Source: Urophycis tenuis
Lineage: Eukaryota; Chordata; Actinopteri; Gadiformes; Phycidae
NCBI GenBank assembly: GCA_036785325.1
Contig: JAXIVH010000010.1
Location: 1,553,373 to 1,617,372 of the forward strand
Length of the DNA: 64,000 nucleotides
Direction of reading: 5' to 3'
A program made the translations under genes and the position numbers. Each line of letters begins with the position of its first letter. The first letter of the stretch is position 1. Under the pieces are notes generated by a model. That model saw only the letters and a program-made list of their open reading frames with translations. It made no database searches and was not told the origin of the DNA. This document shows positions 33,801 to 45,800 of this stretch, piece after piece.

Positions 33801-36800
33801 TGAAGGGCGAGTGGTCCAGTATGACCTTCAGACTGGCCCTGTGCTCCTCCAGCACCCTGAGTGGGCCCTCGGGTCAAGGAGGTTCTGACTAGGCTGGGTG
33901 GAAGTAACCCACATTGTCCTCACTTTGGACCGAGCAGACCCCACATCGGTGTCATAGCAGGGGAAACCTAGTTAAACATTGTTATAATGATATATACAAT
34001 TATAAATACAATTCTAAAATAAAACGGAACAAATATAACCTAATAAGGCCCTAGTCAAGGAACCTAATATGACTTCAACAATATATCAACAGTAATATAC
34101 TTCATCCCCTCCATGAGCTGCCACCTTAACGTGGTGGAGGGGTTTGCGTGTCCCAATGACCCTGGGGGCTATATTGTCGGGGGCTTCATGCCCCTGGTAG
34201 GGTCACCCAAGGCAAACAGGCCCTAGGCGAGGGTCCAGACGAAGAGTGGCTCAAAAGAAAACCCCAATGAAGAAAGAAAACTTTGGTACGGAGTTTCCCT
34301 TGCCCGGACGTGGGTCACCGGGGCCCCCCCCTGGAGCTAGGCCTGGGGGAAGGGCCCGTTGGCGAGCGCCTGGTGGCCGGGTCTACGCCCGCGGGGCCCG
34401 GTCGGGCACAGCCTGAAGGAACGACGCGGGACCCTCTTCCCATGGGTTCACCACCCGTGGGAGGGGCCAAAGGGGTCGGGTGCGATGTGAGCTGGGCGGC
34501 AGCAGGAGGCGGGGACCTGGGCGGTCCGACCCTCAGCTGCAGAAGCTAGCTCTGGGGACGTGGAACGTCACCTCTCTGGCGGGGAAGGAGCCGGAGCTGG
34601 TGTGCGAGGCTGAGAGGTACCGGCTAGATATAGTCGGGCTCACCTCGACACACAGTTTGGGCTCTGGAACCAGCGTCCTTGAGAGGGGTTGGACTCTTTT
34701 CCACTCTGGAGTTGCCCCTGGGGAGAGGCGCCGAGCGGGGGTGGGAATGCTCATTTCCCCCCGGCTTGGTGCCTGTACGTTGGGGTTCACCCCGGTAGAC
34801 GAGAGGGTAGCCTCCCTCCGCCTTCGGGTGGGGGGACGGGTCCTGACTGTCGTTTGTGCTTATGCACCGAACGGCAGTTCAGAGTACCCACCCTTTCTTG
34901 AGTCCTTAGGGGGGGTGTTGGAAAGCGCTCCTTCTGGGGACTCCCTTGTTCTGCTGGGGGACTTCAACGCCCATGTGGGCAATGACAGTGAGACCTGGAG
35001 GGGCGTGATTGGGAGGAACGGCCCCCCTGATCTGAACCCGAATGGTGTTTTGTTGTTGGACTTCTGTGCTCGTCATGGATTGTCCATAACAAACACCATG
35101 TTCAAGCATAAGGGTGTCCACATGTGCACTTGGCACCAGGACACCCTAGGCCGCAGTTCGATGATCAACTTTGTAGTTGTATCATCAGACTTGCGGCCAC
35201 ATGTCTTGGACACTCGGGTGAAGAGAGGGGCGGAGCTGTCAACTGATCACCACCTGGTGGCGAGTTGGCTCCGATGGCGGGGGAAGATGCCGGTCAGACC
35301 TGGCAGACCCAAACGTACTGTGAGGGTCTGCTGGGAACGTCTGGCTGAATCTCCTGTCAGAACGAGCTTCAACTCCCACCTCCGGGAGAGCTTCAACCAT
35401 GTCCCGGGGGAGGCGGGGGACATAGAGTCCGAGTGGACCTTGTTCCGTGCCTCCATTGTTGAAGCGGCCGACCGGAGCTGTGGCCGTAAGGTCGTCGGTG
35501 CCTGTCGCGGCTGCAACCCCCGAACCCGCTGGTGGACCCCAGCGGTAAGGGATGCCGTCAAGCTGAAGAAGAAGTCCTACCGGGCCTTTTTGGCCCGTGG
35601 GACTCCTGAGGCAGCTGATGGGTACCGGCGGGCCAAGCGGGGCGCGGCTTCGGCGGTTGCGGAGGCAAAAACTCGGGTGTGGGAGGAGTTTGGTGAGGCC
35701 ATGGAGAAGGACTTCCGAACGGCTTCGAGGAGGTTCTGGACCACCATCCGGCGTCTCAGGAGGGGGAAGCAGTGCTCTGTCAACACCGTGTATGGGAGAG
35801 ACGGGGCACTGCTGACCTCGACTCGGGACGTTGTGAATCGGTGGGGGGAATACTTCGAAGACCTCCTCAATCCCACCAACACGCCTTCCACTGAGGAAGC
35901 AGGATCTGGGGACTCAGGGGGGGACTCTCCTATCTCCGGGGCTGAGATCGCCGAGGTGGTTAAAAAGCTCCTCGGTGGCAAGGCCCCGGGGGTGGACGAG
36001 GTCCACCCCGAGTTCCTAAAGGCCCTGGATGCTGTGGGGCTGTCTTGGTTGACACGTCTCTGCAGCATCGCGTGGACATCGGGGGCAGTGCCTCTGGATT
36101 GGCAGACCGGGGTGGTGGTTCCCCTCTTCAAAAAGGGGGACCGGAGGGTGTGCTCCAACTACAGGGAGATCACACTCCTCAGCCTCCCCGGTAAGGTCTA
36201 TTCGGGGGTCCTGGAGAGGAGGGTCCGTAGGATAGTCGAACCTCGGATTCAGGAGGAGCAATGTGGTTTTCGTCCCGGCCGTGGAACTGTGGACCAGCTC
36301 TATACCCTTTGTGCGGTACTCGAGGGTGCATGGGAGTTCGCCCAACCAGTCTACATGTGCTTTGTGGACTTGGAGAAGGCGTTCGACCGTGTCCCTCGGG
36401 GAGCCCTGTGGGGGGTGCTCCGGGAGTATGGGGTACCGGGCCCGCTGTTACGGGCCATCGGGTCCCTGTACTCCCGGTGCCAGAGCTTGGTCCGCATTGC
36501 CGGCAGTAAGTCGAGCCTGTTTCCGGTGAGGGTTGGCCTCCGCCAGGGCTGCCCTTTGTCACCGATTCTGTTCACAACTTTTATGGACAGAATTTCTAGG
36601 CGCAGCCAGGGCGTTGAGGGGTTACGGTTCGGTGGCCTCAGGATTGCGTCACTGCTTTTCGCAGATGATCTTGTCCTGTTGGCTTCATCGGGCCGTGACC
36701 TTCAGCTCTCACTGGAGCGGTTCGCAGCCGAATGTGAAGCGGCTGGGATGAGGATCAGCACCTCCAAATCCGAGGCCATGGTTCTCGGCCGGAAAAGGGT

Positions 36801-39800
36801 GGAGTGCACTCTCCGGGTCGGGGAGGAGATTCTGCCTCAAGTGGAGGAGTTCAAGTATCTCGGGGTCTTGTTCACGAGTGAGGGGAGGATGGAGCGGGAG
36901 ATTGACCGACGGATCGGTGCGGCGTCGGCAGTGATGCGGGCTCTGCACCGGTCCGTCATGGTGAAGAAGGAGCTGAGCCTAAAGGCGAAGCTCTCGATTT
37001 ACCGGTCAATCTACGTTACTACCCTCACCTATGGTCACGAGCTGTGGGTAGTGACCGAAAGAACGAGATCGCGAATACAAGCGGCCGAAATGAGTTTCCT
37101 CCGCAGGGTGTCCGGGCTCTCCCTTAGAGATAGGGTGAGAAGCTCGGTCATCCGGGAGGGGCTCAGAGTAGAACCGCTGCTCCTCTGCATCGAGAGGAGC
37201 CAGTTGCGGTGGCTCTGGCATCTAGTGAGGATGCCTCCTGGACGCTTCCCTGGGGAGGTGTTCCGGGCACGTCCCTCCGGGAGGAGGCCCCGGGGAAGAC
37301 CCAGGACACGCTGGAGGGACTATGTCTCTCGGCTGGCCTGGGAACGCCTCGGGATCCCCCCGGAAGAGCTGGACGAAGTGGCTGGGGAGAGGAAAGTCTG
37401 GGCTTCTCTCCTCAGGCTGCTGCCCCCGCGACCCGACCCCGGATAAGCGGAGGACATGGATGGATGGATGGATGGATATACTTCATGATTGCATTGATCT
37501 GACACAACAGCAATGACCAGGAAGCCAGCTGAGACCCATTTGACAAGGTCAAAAGGATATACCCTCTGGCTGTGGGTTCCTTGATGCTAATGATAGGCAC
37601 AGTGATGCACTCAGCTCTGGTCTCCTTCAGGTAACTCTGAGACAGCATGCCAACACACAGGTCCTTCTCTGATTTGGAGAAGATGATGACATCCTGGCCC
37701 AGACGCATGGAGCCAGACTTGAACCCGTTGCCGTACATTCCAATGGGATGTAGGCCGGCCACAGCTTTTTTGTCACTGTGTCCGAAGCTAATAAGGGAAA
37801 AAGGAAAATATGTTGATGCATTAATCACAAACTGCACTTCACTTCACAAGTCATGAATAAATTGCATCCCCAGATGTGATATGATTAGTAATCATAAATA
37901 TTGTAATCAATGATGACCTCAGCATTCGATGCATATTGTCCTTGTTGAGTCCATTTCCATTGTCCATGAAGGTTAGACAGTCCTTGTCTTTGATCTGGGT
38001 CTTATCGATCCATATCTGTTTGGCATTGGCATCAGGGTCATATGCGTTGTCTATGGGAAAACATAACACATAAAATGGCTGCTATAGTATAATTAGGTGA
38101 GAGCCATTTTGAAAAAATTAAATCTCTGCCTCTGTTCAGGGCTTTGGTAACATTTGGCCTTCTGCCAGATGTTAAGTGAACTTCCAGTCCAAGGCGACTT
38201 AAAGTGATGGTTCGGAGTGAAATTCACCCTGAGGTAATTTACACCAATAGTCATACTAAATACCCCCTCGGATGCATTTTTAGCGACGGTCAATATTTAT
38301 CAAGTTTAGGGTTATCAGCCGAAAGACTTCGTACTGGAGTGCCGGTACAGTGTGTACATCTCGTCAATGACTCTACTAATAATGCATGGATTGTTACCCA
38401 ACTTCTGTAGTAGTACATATATGGTCTGTACTCACAAAACGAGGCATTTTAATGTTTGTAAGTACACCAGGAGTTTATTTAAAAGAGCACTTTTCTGATA
38501 GCTTCAACTAGCTGTTGCTAAGGCTACCGCTGCGTCGATGTCTCTTCCATCTTTTCGGATAAGTTCGTAAAAGTCCTCTTCAAAACTCACAAGTGTAAGG
38601 AAAAAGTTTGTGAATTCAACACCATCTAATTTCAAGTATTCAATTATTCCAGTTGTCAATACATTTCGATGGAGTGTTGAATTCACTAACCTTGGATTCA
38701 CATGGATTCACCAAGCTCAGCACATACAAGGCACACCTGAGAAACTCCACTCCCTCTATATCTGTCCCTCAAGATCCATGCAGTTACACGAAGTAGGGGG
38801 CTAATTGACACACTGTTCAATCTGGGATTGTGTGTTTCCTATGACAGGCTGCTGCAAATCACATCAGACATTGCCAATGGTGTCTGCCAGCAATTTAGGA
38901 TGGAGGATGTTGTGTGCCCAACAAAGTTGCGCCATGGACTGTTTACAACAGGAGCTGTGGACAACATAGACCAATAATAATCCAAGTTCTGCAACAGCCA
39001 AAGACTCCTTCCACGGCATCAGCATCTCACTTATGCAGCATCCGTCACACACACAAAGCGGAACTGATCGCGGTGTGCTAGTGATTAGTCAAAATTGCTC
39101 TTCCACCAAGTCAGTGACACCTCTGCTGTGGTGGCTAAAGCACATATCTTAACAAAAGTAAGAGGGTTCTGGGAGGCCGCAGTTTGAATGATCAAGACTT
39201 TATTATCGCTTGCAGCGAAGCAACACAAAGCCTGAGTCGGTTTGCAAAGTGACTGCCGCACATCCCCCGTGTGCCCCTTTTTGTCCTGTTTTCCAAGCAT
39301 GATGTCATCACCTTAAACATCCTATACCATACACAAATGTTCCTTCCTTCCTTTATTGCCGGTGCCCATCCTCCCCATGCCTGTTCTGACCACCACTAAG
39401 CAGGCACCTTAGAGATAACATGGGGTGAACCAGGGGGTGACCCGTGAGTTGAACCCAGGGAGGTATTTATGAGTGGGCATCTGTTTCTTTCCACAGTTAG
39501 TTAATGCTTTACATGGAAAACCCAATGATTGTACTAGTTTTAACTTGGTTAATATCTTCCATACTGCCAACAGCCTACACAGTCGTGCCACCAGCTACCC
39601 TCCGGACAAAGGAATTCAGTGTGCCACCTGTACAAGGTCCTGTGAGACCTTCCACCCTCCTGGTTTCTACAGCCGCCACAGAGGATGAGTATGCATGGCT
39701 CAGAAAAGTCAAGACAGCTGTTGAAACATCTACCATTGATTGCCTGATATCATGGTCTGCCTACCACGCTGATGTTCACCAAGCTGTCACCCCTCCTGCA

Positions 39801-42800
39801 GCAATCAACGCATTATTGCCTCTCTTTCTTTACAATGCACATTCAGTAGCAATGATTCGGCACTCTATGGAAATCATCAAAAGAGCAGTTCAACATGTGA
39901 ACCCTGGTCAGATTGCTGCTGACCAACCACTGTATGCTCTCGCTAAACAAATACAGTGGTCCTGGCCAGACACTTATGGAGTGGATCACTTTGTGATCAT
40001 GTTTGGTGGTCTACACATTGAAATGGCCATGGTGAAGTTGCTGGGAGACTGGCTAGAAGGCAGTGGCTGGACCAATGCCCTGGTCCAGGCTGACATTGCA
40101 AGTTCTGGAACAGCCAATTCCTTCATAGTATGCCAAACATGTCACCAAGACCCGCCATGCACACCAGGTCACGGCTGCAAGTCTCTATACACTCCTGCAA
40201 CAAGCGTACAATGAAGATTGCATATCTGATGAAAAAGATGTCATGCCACCTATCAGTCTATCTTTTGAGGAGTGGTGCATTTAGCAAGCAAAGTTCCAGT
40301 GTTCACTTTGACTACTGGCATAAGACCCTGTCATTGCAGCTTCTCGTTCTGTGGTACATCAGGTACATTCTTGAAGGCAACTTCCAGCTGTACGTTGAAT
40401 CCCTGACATAGATCATGCCCTGGATGTTCGCCCTGGATCACACACACTACAGCAGATGGCTTTCTGTACACATCCATGATATGATGACTCTTGCGGACAG
40501 ACACCCAGCAGTCCTAGCAGAATTCAGGTCCGGACATTTCCATCTGACTGGGGCTGGACAAAGGAAACCACTGGGTGACAGCCACTCTGGACCACTCTGC
40601 ATGAAGCAGCAAAGTCTTGCCATGAGCTGATCCACTGTAACTGCCAGAAAGGGTGCACTGGACGGTGCTCGTGTGTCAAAGCTGCAATTAAATGTACAGA
40701 TTTCTGTTTTTGTTCTGGGGACTTTTAAGATTTTTTAATCATTGCATCATGCGATCCTGAAATGAAAGGACCGTGGTGTTGTCTGCTAGCAACTTATCCG
40801 TCCCTTGATGATTTTTTGTTTTGTAAAGCAACCTTAGGTTCTATGAAAGGTGCTATAAACCAGTTAAAAAATGAATTATTAAAAAGTTAAATAATAAATC
40901 AGTTAATTATAATAATAATTACTATCATTGGCATTATTACTGGCATCATCATTATTGCCATCACAATTACTGTTATTATTTTGGAAATAAACAACCATTT
41001 TGCACCGTTCACCTCCTGTCTGCATGATTTGACCTCCATATTGATTTAAATGCATTTTCTTGAATTCTAGTGGTTTCAAAGGTATCAGATACAGAATGGA
41101 CACCCAAAAGTTAGTGGGAAATGACACCTTAAGTGTTTTTCTACTGTTTTTGGTTCCAACGTGAGGCACTTTTGAATATTATTGGCGGCCATCTTGGATT
41201 TGACCTCTCCCGGGCCTCAGAGGTCAAATCTGACTTCCTTCCAAATCTGAAAATCAACCTCATGGTATAACCTAACTATGGTAGAAGTTTCATGTTTCTT
41301 TCAAAAAGTGCACAATTTTCATGGTTATCCGCTGTACTAATATATGTACTACTACAGAAGTTGGGTAACAATCCATGCATTTTTAGTAGAGTCATTGACG
41401 ACATGTACTAACTGTACCATCACTCCAATACGAAGTCTTTCGGCTGATAACCCTAAACTTGATAAATATTGATGTGGCGCAACAAGAGTTGCTGACAATT
41501 TAAAATGTGTGAGTTTTCATACATGTTGTTAATGTGAAGGATTTATATTGCAAAGTGTAAAAAACAGTACCAGTATACCACCAGTAGATGGCGGAGTATC
41601 GCCTGGGAGCAGGGTGCTTGTGTCCAAATCGCGTGTGATCTCACGTGATTCTGTGATACTTCGTGCAATGAGCAACAAGCACTGTGTGTTAACGTGCTGT
41701 GTGCAGTGATACTCATAAATATATCTATTTTACAGGTGAGATTGATATACTGGGAATATACACATACTGTGGGGATGATGTGATGGGGAAAATATGTGCT
41801 GGGAGTGCATTTTGTCTGTGTCTTACGGTTGTTTGGGAACTTTGTAGTGTGAGTTCGTACAGTGAGTCGGCCGCTAGCATTAGCAACTTTAGCACGTTAC
41901 CCGTGACCAGTAGCTACAGTAGGGGGCAGGAGGCAGAAGCCATGACTAGGCCTTGATGAGGTGTGCTATGCTGGGCTTTAGTAAGAGGGTACTGTACATG
42001 TTCTGTGATGTTTATTATGAGTGATGTGTTGTGACATGTTTTATGAATGTTTGTTTATGAATGTTGGGTTTATATACTTTGCAGGGAAGTGGGATTATTT
42101 AGGAAGAGATAATGATTGTGAAGGTGTATTACTTGATTGGTTAATGAATATTATTGACTGATGTTACTGTTTTGGGTTCTGATTCTGATGTTATTGTAAG
42201 GTTTCGTGATTCTGTGATACTTTGTGCAATGAGCAACAAGCACTGTGTGTTAACGTGCTGTGTGCAGTGATACTCATAAATATATCAATTTTACAGGAAA
42301 AAGAAACATCTACAAAAATAAAAAAAACAAATGTGTAACACCATTTGGAGTCAGTTCTACCTTCTTGGTCCCGTTACATTGACCGTCGCTAAAAATGCAT
42401 CCGAGGGGGTATTTAGCATGACTATTGGTGTAAATTACCCCAGGGTGAATTTCACTCCGAGCCATCACTTTAAAGCTCACTTATACGAAGCAGAAACTGA
42501 AACTAATGTATGCTGCGACACAAACCGAAAGTTACAGGAGGACTCACCGATGAGTTCAGCAATAGCACTGAAGGGCCCGGTGTGGCTGGTAGAGTTGGTG
42601 TGGAGAAACTTTGGGTGAAGCTGAAATGGGAACGCCCATTCATGATTACTCAGCACCACGGTGATTCACACTAACATGACATCAAGGGAAGGGACGTTCA
42701 TCAACATCTGATATCAATTTTAATGGTTGACTATTGACTCGACGTCAATATCTTCAATTTGACATTCAACACTGGTAATGTAGGAGCCATTTCTATTTTT

Positions 42801-45800
42801 TAGTTTATAATTTATATTTCAGTTTAAGTTTACATGCATTAGAAGCATTAAAAGTATTAGATATTTTATTTCTATTAATTATCATTTTGAATCAGAATGA
42901 TGTGATGTTTTGTGAGTGTGTATGCTCTCTATAGGTCAAGGGACAGGAGTATAAAGGTGTGCCAAACTGAGACCTGGAGGGGGGTTCCGGTGCAGACCAT
43001 CATTGACCGTAAACGTAACCGGGAACACGAATGGAAGGCTGAACAAACCTGATGGCTGGCGTGACTATGAACTCGCACTGATTTGAATTGAACTCTGGAC
43101 ATTTAACAATACAATTGAACAAACAGTTTTCATATTTTTAGCTTTTCATTTGTTAGCAAAATAAATCCTCATCTTTATTTGATCAAGGTCTCTTGGACCC
43201 TGTTTACGAGTCATACACAAGACACCGTATTCCTCCCAAGTGGTGAGAACAACCAAACGTCAATGGGACACAGCTAAAACATCCAGTGTTAGCCGCTACA
43301 GGTAAGATTCCACCCTTATGGAAAACACCACAGGTAGTTCCTCTACAGAAGGTTGGTGATACCAATTACCCATTCCATGCTTTTCTCAAGGTTAATGACG
43401 ACCAGCCTCACAGGTCATGCTACCGAACAAGCATTCAAGGATTCAAGGATTCAAAGCTTTAATTGTCATATCTGCAGTGAAGAAACACGTTTCCCTGTAC
43501 AATGAAATTGTTACTTTGCTGCCCACACTGGATGCCGAAAGAATATATAAATAATGTATAAAATCTAAATAGAATAGAATATAATAACTGTACAATGAAA
43601 TAGAAATATAAAATGTAGAAAAGTTTAGAACAAGACATATATGGTGATATTAGTTACCTGGATATTACGCATATTGTGCTGAACTCTTTATTATTGACTT
43701 GGCCAAAGCTTTTGTAGCCTGTTATTTGTGTTTAAATTTAGTAATTATACTACTTTTAAAATTGCTGAAATATCTAACAGCCTTGACCCTAATTAACACA
43801 CTCTAAACGTTCATCCTGCAAAGACAGACTTAAGTACGACTAGATTCAGGTGTTATGCACCTTATCTCTGGAATGAGCTACCGTGGAATCTGAAGTTTTA
43901 AATACTCAAACCTTTGAGGGACTATGAAGTCCATTGAAGGAACTCAAGCTCCCCAAGGTCTTCAATTTGCAAGGGAAAGTTGAAAAATGTAAACTGCACC
44001 AAACCAAAAGAACACAATTTTTTCCATTTTGTTCCACTTGATTTTCAATGTTCTTTGTCATTGGAAAAACAGAAAATGGGTCAGTTTAATTGCTTTGTGG
44101 ATTTTGCAGGTAAACTGATACCGATACTTTAGTACCCTGGCACTTATTTGAAATAAAACAAAGTATCTCAGAAATGGAAACCAAAGGATGTAAATTGTTC
44201 TTCATCGTCCCCTCATTAAAAAACTAGAAACCAATATTCTCATGTGAATAATTTAGAAGCTATTGAAAATAGAAACGAATATCCACTGAATGTGAAATAT
44301 TCAATATGAAACCAACATTATATCTTTGACATTAATGTTGCATATAATATATTATTGTATATTATTGTTGAGATGTTGCTGGCAAAATGTGATGGAATTG
44401 GACCTCTCAGTGATGACATAGGAAAGCTGTAGGCACTGATTTGTATTAAAACAAAATACCTGTCTTTACATAATAGATTTCCATTCCTGAGATCCTTTGT
44501 TTTAATGCAAATAAGTGTCTACAGCTTTCCTATGTCATCGCTGAGAGGTCCAACATTCATTATTTTTGCCATCATCTCAACTACAATTTACAGCAACCAT
44601 TATGTATCGATCTTCTTGCATTTATTTCAATAAAAACATATTCAGCATTTTAACTTCAATAGATCTAAAATATTTTAGAATGTAAGAGCTTTCAGACCAT
44701 GTGACCCACTGAGGTCAAATTTACTTTAGCAACTTTAACCTTTTTTAATGTGTCCCCTCTTATCTACAATGTTTGATTTTTACACATTTCTTTTTAAAAT
44801 GTACATTCCTTTTTGAATATTGCAAAATCCAATAGCGCTCAGACCATGTAACCCAGAGGGGTTAAACTAACTCTAATCACTTCTGTGGTGTGTCCTATTC
44901 AAGTTCAAGTAACTTTATTTGTCAAATATGCTACATGCCAGGCATACAGCATAGATGAAATTACAGTCCTCTCAGACCTACGGTGCAAAATGTACAATGA
45001 AGAATCAGACGAACTACAAACTTCAAACTACAAACGTCAATGTACAACTTTAGATTATTCCAGAGGTTAGGATGTAAATTGTGCTTCATGGTCCCCTGAT
45101 TACAAAACTAGAAACCAATATTCTCATGTGAATAATTTAGAAGCTATTGAAAATAGAAACGAATATCCACTGAATGTGAAATATTCAATATGAAACCAAC
45201 TTTGACATGACTGTTGCTGTTACGCTATTAAGGGCAAGTGAACAGTGTTGGCGCTGCTGCGTTATTTTGCTACGACTACTCCTGCTGTTTCCTTCTGTCC
45301 CCCCCTACAGGCCATGCTGCGTCCCGCTAGATGCTTGCTGATTGTGGGTGGGGCGACTTCTATAAAGACACCCCGTTTGACGTCTGAGAGGTCTCTCTCT
45401 CTTGCTCCCACTTCCCATCCGCTCCCGTCGGCAGACAGACGGCACTTTCGTGGTGCCTCGCTGACACGTCACGGCCTTTGTTCTTTGCTTAGGCCTTTTG
45501 CTTGAGTTAGTGATTGTGCTGCAGAAGCACGTTCCCCGTATGGGAATGTTCTTTGTTATCTTTAGTTCATATGAATTATCGAGAGCAGGTGGTAATTTGG
45601 TGATGGGTTTTCACAGTATTTAGGTTAGGTTTAGTAAGTATAGCAGTTAGTGGACCCGGAAGACTCACAACAACATCTTGTCTTTTGTTTCTGGTCGGGA
45701 GTGAGGCAAGTTACATGTTCCCGAAGTTATGTGTGATCAGGGTATTCTTTCTGTTTGTTTTGTTACTTTTGTTGCTTTATTGCCACCATGCTCCGTTTAT

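Larger units (their letters stand above)
34106..37475 (+). mobile_element. Full-length RTE-like LINE with intact ORF
   Basis: 3370 bp flanked by a perfect 11-bp duplication ATATACTTCAT (34095-34105 and 37476-37486). It has a G/C-rich 5' UTR, one long ORF and a 3' end of GGATAAGCGG followed by (ATGG)n. It sits in the intron between exons 4 and 5 of the MORC3-like gene, in the opposite orientation. The single ORF and microsatellite tail favour RTE, but a Rex-type alternative was not excluded. Confidence 0.9.
38203..42469 (+). mobile_element. TTAA-target DNA transposon with long inverted repeats
   Basis: Ends AGTGATGG and CCATCACT, flanked by TTAA on both sides (38199-38202 and 42470-42473). 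The inverted repeats exceed 200 bp: 38203-38425 matches the complement of 41330-41472 joined to 42383-42469. The right repeat is split by a solo LTR. The interior holds a degenerate ORF. TTAA duplications are made by piggyBac and Kolobok transposases. The protein remnants do not look like piggyBac to me, so Kolobok or an unclassified group is more likely. It sits between MORC3-like exons 2 and 3. Confidence 0.82.

Noticed and set aside
35577..36158. 193-codon minus-strand frame inside the RTE-like LINE, repeated at 62275-62856
   Set aside because: It is the shadow of the G/C-rich plus-strand ORF. Its recurrence only reflects the duplicated LINE sequence.
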